Shown here one piece after another: positions 58,396-64,000 of a stretch of 64,000 bases of DNA. The first letter of the stretch is position 1, and every line of letters starts with the position of its first letter. Below the pieces are notes generated by a model. That model saw only the letters and a program-made list of their open reading frames with translations. It searched no databases and was not told the origin of the DNA. The stretch covers positions 1 to 64,000 of the forward strand of contig JAUNQN010000001.1 in NCBI GenBank assembly GCA_030536145.1, written 5' to 3'. Source of the DNA: Akkermansia sp. Lineage in GTDB: Bacteria > Verrucomicrobiota > Verrucomicrobiia > Verrucomicrobiales > Akkermansiaceae. The position numbers were made by a program, and so were the translations under genes.

Positions 58396-59193
58396 TTACA
58401 GCGCCAGGTCCGGGCGGAAGAAGAAACGCAGCAGCTCCACCTGGTCATCCTTGCTCACCAGGTAGCCGTCCTTGGGGTCCAGCCACTGGAAGGAGTGGAT
58501 GGACTTGCGGTTGCACCCGGCGGGGTCACCCTCCTGCGGGGCGCGCAGGCGGCCCGCTATCTCCGGGGCGATGATGTCCACAATCTCCGCCGTGGTCAGC
58601 GGCGGCGCGGCGGGTATGATGGCGGGTATGCCCAGGGGGATGCAGCGCTCCACATCACCCATGATACGCTCCGGGAAATACAGCTGGTGCTGCTCGCCGG
58701 GGGCAAAATCCAGTACCTCCGGCGCCTTCTCCAGCAGGCACAGCGTGCCCAGCAGGCTGCTGAACGCCGCATCACGGCTGGCAATCTCCGGCAGGTGCAC
58801 GTTCAACACGCGGCCGTACTGGCGGTTCACCGCCTCGTACATGTTGATGCGGTTCTGCACGTACGGGTCGTCGCTGCTCTTGATGGTGGGCGTATTCTCG
58901 TCCGCCTCCGGCTCCAGCATGTCGCACGTGGTCACAAACACGGTATGCTCCGGGCGTATGTCCGCCAGGTGGCTGATCAGGTAGTCCGTCAGGCGGGTGT
59001 CCTCCTCCACATTGGCGCGGGAGGCATGCGGGCCGTTCGCCACGGCATTGTCCATGAACACGATGCTGCGGAACGACTTGCCGAAGGTAGACTTGAAGTT
59101 CTCCTTGTTGACGAGATAGTCGAACTTGCGTCGCTTGGTCCAGTATTTGCCCAGGATGGTGCTGGCGCCGAAGAATGCGGTGGGGTGGCTCAT
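58396..59193 (-). CDS. nucleotide-sugar epimerase-like (extended SDR) protein, unusual
   Basis: 265 residues from the ATG at 59193. N-terminal AFFGASTILGKYW resembles a dinucleotide-binding start. DDPYVQNRINMYEAV resembles the active-site helix of extended SDRs, but with Asn where the catalytic Lys (YxxxK) is expected. RPDLAL ends the chain. Probably a Rossmann-fold protein in cell-surface sugar metabolism, coupled to GtrA; activity is doubtful without the Lys. Confidence 0.6.
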   Translation of the reverse strand: MSHPTAFFGASTILGKYWTKRRKFDYLVNKENFKSTFGKSFRSIVFMDNAVANGPHASRANVEEDTRLTDYLISHLADIRPEHTVFVTTCDMLEPEADENTPTIKSSDDPYVQNRINMYEAVNRQYGRVLNVHLPEIASRDAAFSSLLGTLCLLEKAPEVLDFAPGEQHQLYFPERIMGDVERCIPLGIPAIIPAAPPLTTAEIVDIIAPEIAGRLRAPQEGDPAGCNRKSIHSFQWLDPKDGYLVSKDDQVELLRFFFRPDLAL

Positions 59194-59326
59194 ATATGCG
59201 TATTGGCGGGCGGGTCCGCTCCCTGTCCGCGCGCATGGTAGCACATTGCCGGCCACCTGGCAAGGAAGAAAGCCTGCACCGCCCCATTTTTTCCGCAGCG
59301 GGAAGTGCCATCCCCCCCGCCCCGCC

Positions 59327-59364
59327 GGAAAATCCCCCGCCGGGGAGTTGGCGGGGGATTTTCC
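59327..59364 (-). terminator. strong hairpin downstream of the terminase gene
   Basis: A fifteen-base perfect stem (GGAAAATCCCCCGCC / GGCGGGGGATTTTCC) with an eight-base loop, eight bases after the terminase stop. The T-run is inside the stem, so it may work in both directions. Confidence 0.7.
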
Positions 59365-59372
59365 CTGCGGGG

Positions 59373-60965
59373 CTACATGAGGGCGCGGCGGGGTGCGCGG
59401 TGCAGGGTCACGGGGGCCACCAGGCCGTGGGAAAAGGCCTCTGCAAACATGCGGGCGGCATCCGCGCTGTGGGATGCGGCATCATGCAGGGGGGCCTCCC
59501 GGCAGGCGCCGGATGCCCCGGCCGGGGCCGTGCGGTACATCTCCAGGCAGGTCAGGCCGCCAGGCTCCTTCTCCCCGCGCAGGTTCACGCGGGGCTGCAT
59601 GGTATCCCGGTGGAACCAGCTGCGGGCCAGCAGTCCGCGCAGGGTATTGATACCGCGCCACACATCCGGCGTGCGGGGCACCACGCGCACATTGCCGATG
59701 CCCTCGCGCGCCAGGCTTTCCACATAGGAGTGGCCGTGGGGATCCCGATGGGCGGCATCATGCGGCAGGAAATGCGCGGCCACGGGGCCGTAGCGCGCCT
59801 CCCACTCCCGTATCTTGGCGGCATAGTGCTCCAGGGGCAGCTGGTTGGCGGCATAGTGGTTCAGCCAGTACACCTGGCCGCCGTAGCTCTGCACCAGCCA
59901 GATGGCGGTGTGGTCGCTCAGGCCCAGGTCCCAGGCCGTGTACAGCGGCTCTGCCGGGGCGTACGCCATCTCCGCGCCGATGCGGCCCTGCTCCCGCAGC
60001 ATGGCCACCTGGGCGCCGTAGATGGCGCCGTCGTTCCCGGTAGAGAAAGCCTCCTCCGGGGAGGAGGGATACTCCTGGCGCATGGCGGCACCCATGGTGC
60101 GCTCCATGCGGGAGTACCAGAGCTTTTGCCCGTGGGAGAGCACCGTGCCCTCCTGCGCCAGCTTCTCGAAATACGCGGCCGCCGCATCGCTCCAGCCGCC
60201 GCGGGCGTTCAGGGTGTATTCCGGGTTGTCGAACCAGCTGAAGAAGAAGAAGCGGAAATCCAGCGGGGAAAGCTCGTCCTTGGCGGCATTCTCCATGGCC
60301 TGCTGCATCATCTCGTAGTTCACGCCGTAGCGGCCGCCCTCATGGGTGCTTTCCAAGATAATGCGGCCATCCGCCGGCACGGTGTTCACGGCGCCGGTGC
60401 GTATCTCCCTGGCACGCCAGGGGGCATGCACGGAGACGTGCGCCAGCTCAGATACGTGCAGGAGCTGGAGCGTGCCGCCGCGCAGGGTGGTACCCAGGCG
60501 TATGTCGCTGCCGTTGGCAAAGGCCATGCGCGTGCGGGCATCCCCCACGGGGTGCCACTCCCCGCGCTTGAGCGCGCCGCTGCGCTGCTTGATCAGGCCG
60601 CCCAGGTAGGCCAGCGCACGCTCCCCCGCCCCCGCGCCGGGGGGCAGGTAGTCCAGGTTCTCCCAGGCAAAGCGCAGCTTCTCCAGCTTCTGCTCTGCAT
60701 CCGGCAGGCTCTTGTCTATGATTCCGGCATGGAAATTGGGGGTGAACAGGCACTGGTCCAGCATGAGCATCGCCACGTAGGTGGAGATACCCAGCTGGCG
60801 GGCCTTCAGCACGGCATTGCGGTGCCACATGTTGCGGTGCAGGCGCAGCTGCGCCGCGTTCATGCGGAAACGCTGCATACGGCCGGACTTGTTCTCTATC
60901 CAGTACAGGTTCTGGATACGCCACAGGGGGTCGTCCAGCCTGCCTTGCAGGAGTGGGGCCACCAT
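59373..60965 (-). CDS. phage-type terminase large subunit
   Basis: 530 residues. Walker A-type KARQLGISTYVAM (54-66) as in tailed-phage terminases. The RNase H-like nuclease domain shows YTAWDLGLSDHTAIWLV (Asp346, Asp351) and a C-terminal SHSADAARMFAEAF acidic motif. Walker B-like GRIILESTHEG lies between. So packaging ATPase and nuclease both look intact. It shares a TGATG junction with the upstream giant gene. No small terminase, portal, capsid or tail gene is recognisable in the window. Confidence 0.82.
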   Translation of the reverse strand: MVAPLLQGRLDDPLWRIQNLYWIENKSGRMQRFRMNAAQLRLHRNMWHRNAVLKARQLGISTYVAMLMLDQCLFTPNFHAGIIDKSLPDAEQKLEKLRFAWENLDYLPPGAGAGERALAYLGGLIKQRSGALKRGEWHPVGDARTRMAFANGSDIRLGTTLRGGTLQLLHVSELAHVSVHAPWRAREIRTGAVNTVPADGRIILESTHEGGRYGVNYEMMQQAMENAAKDELSPLDFRFFFFSWFDNPEYTLNARGGWSDAAAAYFEKLAQEGTVLSHGQKLWYSRMERTMGAAMRQEYPSSPEEAFSTGNDGAIYGAQVAMLREQGRIGAEMAYAPAEPLYTAWDLGLSDHTAIWLVQSYGGQVYWLNHYAANQLPLEHYAAKIREWEARYGPVAAHFLPHDAAHRDPHGHSYVESLAREGIGNVRVVPRTPDVWRGINTLRGLLARSWFHRDTMQPRVNLRGEKEPGGLTCLEMYRTAPAGASGACREAPLHDAASHSADAARMFAEAFSHGLVAPVTLHRAPRRALM

Positions 60966-63900
60966 CACTCGCCTCCCTCCTTGCCGTTGTTGCCCCAGAA
61001 ATCCAGGCGGCGCTGCTGCTTGCGGGCCCAGCGCTCCGCGGCCTTCTCCTGCATGCGCTCCTCCGCCTGGAAATCCTCCCTGGGCACTACGGGCTCTATG
61101 GGGCTGTTGTCCAGGAAGCTGTAGTCCCCGCGCAGGGCAGACTTCATACGCTCACGGATTTCCGCCATCATATCCTCGCCCAGCACCACTGCGGCACCGG
61201 GCTGCACACGTCTCACCTTGCGCTCATCAGATTTGCGGTGCTCAAACTTGCGGCGGTGCACCGTGGGCTTGGTCACGGCGCGCCACACGCCCACGCGGCC
61301 GCTGCTCTCCTGCAGGGTCTTGTACATATCCGCAAGCAGGTCCGGCTCCTGCCGCAGGCGGTTCCCCAGCGCCACCAGGTCCGCGGCATAGGCGGCGGGA
61401 TTGTCGGAAAACTCCATGCCCATGAGCCCGCGCACCAGGGCGGCGGCGGTGCCCTGCCCGCGCGTGAGCTCCTGCGGGTCCAGCGCGGCCAGCTGCTCAC
61501 AGAAGCGCGTATCCACACCCAGGCGCATGAGCAGCTCCCTGTTGGTAAGCTGCTGCAGGCTGCCGGAGAGCATGGATTCCACGGATTCGGAGCGCTCCAG
61601 GAAACTCTCGCCCAGGCGGTAGAGCTGGAGGTCGTGCAGGTTGTCCTGCCGCTGGCTGCCGAAGGCGGTGCGGCGCGCCACGGCAAACTTCTCCAGCGGC
61701 TGGTAGGCCTCGTCCGCGCGCTTCTCGTCATACAGCAGGCGGCCGCCCACGGTGGGAGAGCCCTTGAAGGTATGCACGATATACGGCACGCGGGCGTGCG
61801 GGTTGGCGGAATCGGAATCGCCGGGCATCAGGCGGAAGATATTGTCCGGCTGGGCGGGATTGCGGTACAGGGTGGCGCACTGCATCAGCTCCGGCTGCAG
61901 CGGGGCGTGCAGCGGCTTGAGCAGTCCGCTGCAGAGCGGAGACTGCCCCTGCTCCCAGGCCTGCAGGAACTCCGCCACCCCGGCAAAGGGCAGCTCCGGC
62001 TTCCAGCCGGCGGGTATGCCCTCCGGCGTGCGCCCGTTCAAGCCGCCGTACAGGCGGTTGTTCCACCAGATACCGCTTGCATCCGCCCCCGGCTTGTTGG
62101 CGGCGTATGCACGCAACTTGCCCAGCAGGGTAAGCGCGGGCAGCACGCGCGGATCCTGCCGCCATTCCTCCGGCAGGGAGCAGCCGCGCTCCAGCGTATA
62201 GTCCGCCTGCATGGGGCCGGCCACATACAGGCGGCCGGGCTGCATATCCGGCTCCGGCATCTCCTGCAGCGCGGGGGAGAGCACCAGGCGGTCCAGGCGG
62301 CCGCCGTGGTCCGGGTTCAGGGTATAGGCGCGCAGGCCGGGAAAATCCCGCAGCACGGAATCCAGCTCCTGCACGGCGCGCTCCATCTCCTGCACGGGCT
62401 GCTGCGCCAGCAGGTCTGCGGGCAGGAAGTTCTCCTGCAATCCGGCGGCCTGGTCAGGCAGCAGGGTGCGGCACAGGTCCAGGCGGTCCTCCGGCCACAG
62501 GTTCTCCCAGCCGCGCGCGGGGTTCTCCAGCAGGTTGCGCAAATCCTGCCCGGCCCCGCGGAAAGCGGCCTTGCCGGCCAGGCTGTGGCACCAGGCCTGC
62601 TCCAGGCGCTGCGTCTCCGTGGGCATTACGGAGGCGCGCACCAGCTCCATGATATGCCCCTGCCCCTCCTCCGGGGCCTGCAGGGCGGCATCCACCATAC
62701 CCAGCAGGGGCTGCATGCCGCGTATCTTCTCCGCCGTGCGGCGGTTCGCCCAGCGCACCAGGCCGCGCCCGTGGCGGCCGATGGGTACGGTCAGGCGGCT
62801 GCCGGACACCGTCTTGGGGCGCTCCGGCGCGGGCAACGGCTCACAGAAGGGAGCCAGGGCTATCCAGTTTTTCACGGATGCGGGCAGCGGCACGCTGTCC
62901 AACCGGGAGAGCACATAGCCCGTGGAGAAACGCGCCAGCCCCTCTGCCAGGGCGGCATTCGTCTTGGCGGGCAGCACGCGCCGCCCCGGCACGTAAGACT
63001 GCTCAAAGGGGTCCCTGGGGGAAAGGGTGAGCAGGCTCTCCGCCTCCTCCGGCACCATCAGGCGGTTGGACACCAGGAAATCCGCAGCCTCCTGCGCATC
63101 CAGCGCGCGGGAGCGCAGCTGGCGCTCCCAGTAGGTCAGGAAACGCCCCTGCAGCAGGGCCAGCGGCGTGGCCATGGACCACATGTCGTACGTGGTATCA
63201 CCCTCTGCGGCACCCTCCCGCCCCAGCGGGGTGATGCCGTCCGTACCCTCTGCGCCGCGCAGGCGGTGGCGCACGCGCGCCACATCCATGCCCACGGGGT
63301 ACATGGAGGCGCTCTCCATCCAGCAGCGGCCCAGGTCATGCATGGCGGTGCTGCAGAGCTGGTCATACCCGCTGAACCCGGCATTGCCCTCTGCGGCCAT
63401 GGCGGCCACATCCTGCAAGCCTGCGGGATTGCGCGCCAGGCGCTCCGCCAGGGCATCCCCACCGGCGGGCAGGAACTGAAGCAGGGAGTTGGACACCAGG
63501 TCGTTCACCGCCTGGAAATCATGCGCGTGCCAGCGGGTATAGCGGCCATCCGGGCGCATAATGCGCCAGTACTGGTTGCCGTCGTCCCCGGTGGCGGAGA
63601 CCAGGCCGCGGCCGGTCAGCTGCTGGTAGCGCTCAAAGAGCCGCATGTTCCCCGCGTTCGGCGCGGGATTCTCCTGCATTCCCGCCAGCACATCCGCGCC
63701 CCAGTCCTCCGGCAGGTCCGCGCCCAGCTCACGCTTGAGCAGCAGCGCATACGCCTGCGGCACCGTGCAGCCGCGGGAAAGCGCGGTCTGGAAATCATCC
63801 GTGTGCGGCAGCACGCCGTAAAGCGTCCTGGCGCAGCTGCGCAAGCCCAGGTTCAGCTCCATCAGGCGGCGCACGGGCTCCCGGTGCGTGTGGCTCAGCG

Positions 63901-64000
63901 CGCCGTAGCCGGACTCATGCACATTGAGCAGGGTGGACAGCTCCTTGGCCGGCAGGTCCCGCAACCAGCGCGGCGCATAGCGCCTGCCGGAGCGCTCCCG
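60965..64000 (-). CDS. giant unknown protein coupled to terminase (5' end outside window)
   Basis: At least 1,011 residues; the frame is open to the window edge, so the true start lies beyond it. Soluble, alpha-rich, many Leu/Arg/Gln, no signal or membrane segment. Segments such as YIVHTFKGSPTVGGRLLYDE and YWRIMRPDGRYTRWHAHDF look like structured domains, and the C terminus is highly charged (RMQEKAAERWARKQQRRLDFWG). I recognise no family. One-base overlap with the terminase suggests a packaging partner (portal-like, or a fused head protein), but this is position only. Confidence 0.6.
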   Translation of the reverse strand, partial: RERSGRRYAPRWLRDLPAKELSTLLNVHESGYGALSHTHREPVRRLMELNLGLRSCARTLYGVLPHTDDFQTALSRGCTVPQAYALLLKRELGADLPEDWGADVLAGMQENPAPNAGNMRLFERYQQLTGRGLVSATGDDGNQYWRIMRPDGRYTRWHAHDFQAVNDLVSNSLLQFLPAGGDALAERLARNPAGLQDVAAMAAEGNAGFSGYDQLCSTAMHDLGRCWMESASMYPVGMDVARVRHRLRGAEGTDGITPLGREGAAEGDTTYDMWSMATPLALLQGRFLTYWERQLRSRALDAQEAADFLVSNRLMVPEEAESLLTLSPRDPFEQSYVPGRRVLPAKTNAALAEGLARFSTGYVLSRLDSVPLPASVKNWIALAPFCEPLPAPERPKTVSGSRLTVPIGRHGRGLVRWANRRTAEKIRGMQPLLGMVDAALQAPEEGQGHIMELVRASVMPTETQRLEQAWCHSLAGKAAFRGAGQDLRNLLENPARGWENLWPEDRLDLCRTLLPDQAAGLQENFLPADLLAQQPVQEMERAVQELDSVLRDFPGLRAYTLNPDHGGRLDRLVLSPALQEMPEPDMQPGRLYVAGPMQADYTLERGCSLPEEWRQDPRVLPALTLLGKLRAYAANKPGADASGIWWNNRLYGGLNGRTPEGIPAGWKPELPFAGVAEFLQAWEQGQSPLCSGLLKPLHAPLQPELMQCATLYRNPAQPDNIFRLMPGDSDSANPHARVPYIVHTFKGSPTVGGRLLYDEKRADEAYQPLEKFAVARRTAFGSQRQDNLHDLQLYRLGESFLERSESVESMLSGSLQQLTNRELLMRLGVDTRFCEQLAALDPQELTRGQGTAAALVRGLMGMEFSDNPAAYAADLVALGNRLRQEPDLLADMYKTLQESSGRVGVWRAVTKPTVHRRKFEHRKSDERKVRRVQPGAAVVLGEDMMAEIRERMKSALRGDYSFLDNSPIEPVVPREDFQAEERMQEKAAERWARKQQRRLDFWGNNGKEGGE

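Noticed and set aside
1-64000. CRISPR arrays, insertion sequences and rRNA genes
   Set aside because: No spaced direct-repeat arrays, no transposase-like frames and no rRNA sequence were seen by reading; a dedicated search was not possible.

Overview
The window reads as chromosome of a GC-rich Gram-negative bacterium, most likely a Verrucomicrobiota member close to Akkermansia. Support: two secreted proteins with PEP-CTERM tails, autotransporter-type strand repeats, a type III glutamine synthetase, a zinc-free type B L31, an envelope-biased gene set, and almost no Shine-Dalgarno sequences. The genus is inference; no rRNA or marker set was searched. Genes sit on both strands in short operons, and many small operons start from a TTGnnn/17 bp/TAnnnT promoter whose -10 box lies only 6-11 bases before the ATG.

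Left part (1-24 kb). Two convergent IdeS/Mac-like cysteine peptidases with PEP-CTERM anchors; a bile-acid/sodium symporter-family gene with a DUF1287 gene; an aminotransferase divergent from argH-khpA-priA; then a nitrogen block. In that block gltB plus a NifA-like sigma-54 activator diverge from glnN. The shared 376-base gap carries a sigma-54 promoter facing each way and paired TTTACAT-N3-ATGTAAA dyads between them. Next come small proteins, an ankyrin remnant, a holin/endolysin-like pair, rpmE2, and two tandem membrane paralogues.

Middle part (24-38.5 kb) is the most accessory-looking: a secreted His/Cys-dyad protein, an AAA ATPase plus TOPRIM-like partner resembling two-gene anti-phage systems, menC, a VanX-like dipeptidase, DoxX, an orphan adenine methyltransferase with a mutated catalytic motif, a 1,868-residue DUF4011-type helicase whose nuclease domain looks degraded, a tyrosine recombinase, and a small protein plus secreted thermonuclease behind a dyad operator.

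Right part (38.5-64 kb) returns to housekeeping and envelope genes: MscS channel, purN with a GT10 fucosyltransferase, acyltransferase, pgk, rseP, def, an SPFH-NfeD-ruvA-squalene-synthase-like operon, tRNA-Val, rpsF, kdsD, an EfpL-like EF-P, GtrA with an SDR-like protein. It ends in a terminase large subunit joined to a very large unknown protein that runs off the window. The terminase and the distant lysis pair lack other phage genes nearby and share host base composition, so domesticated phage functions are possible.
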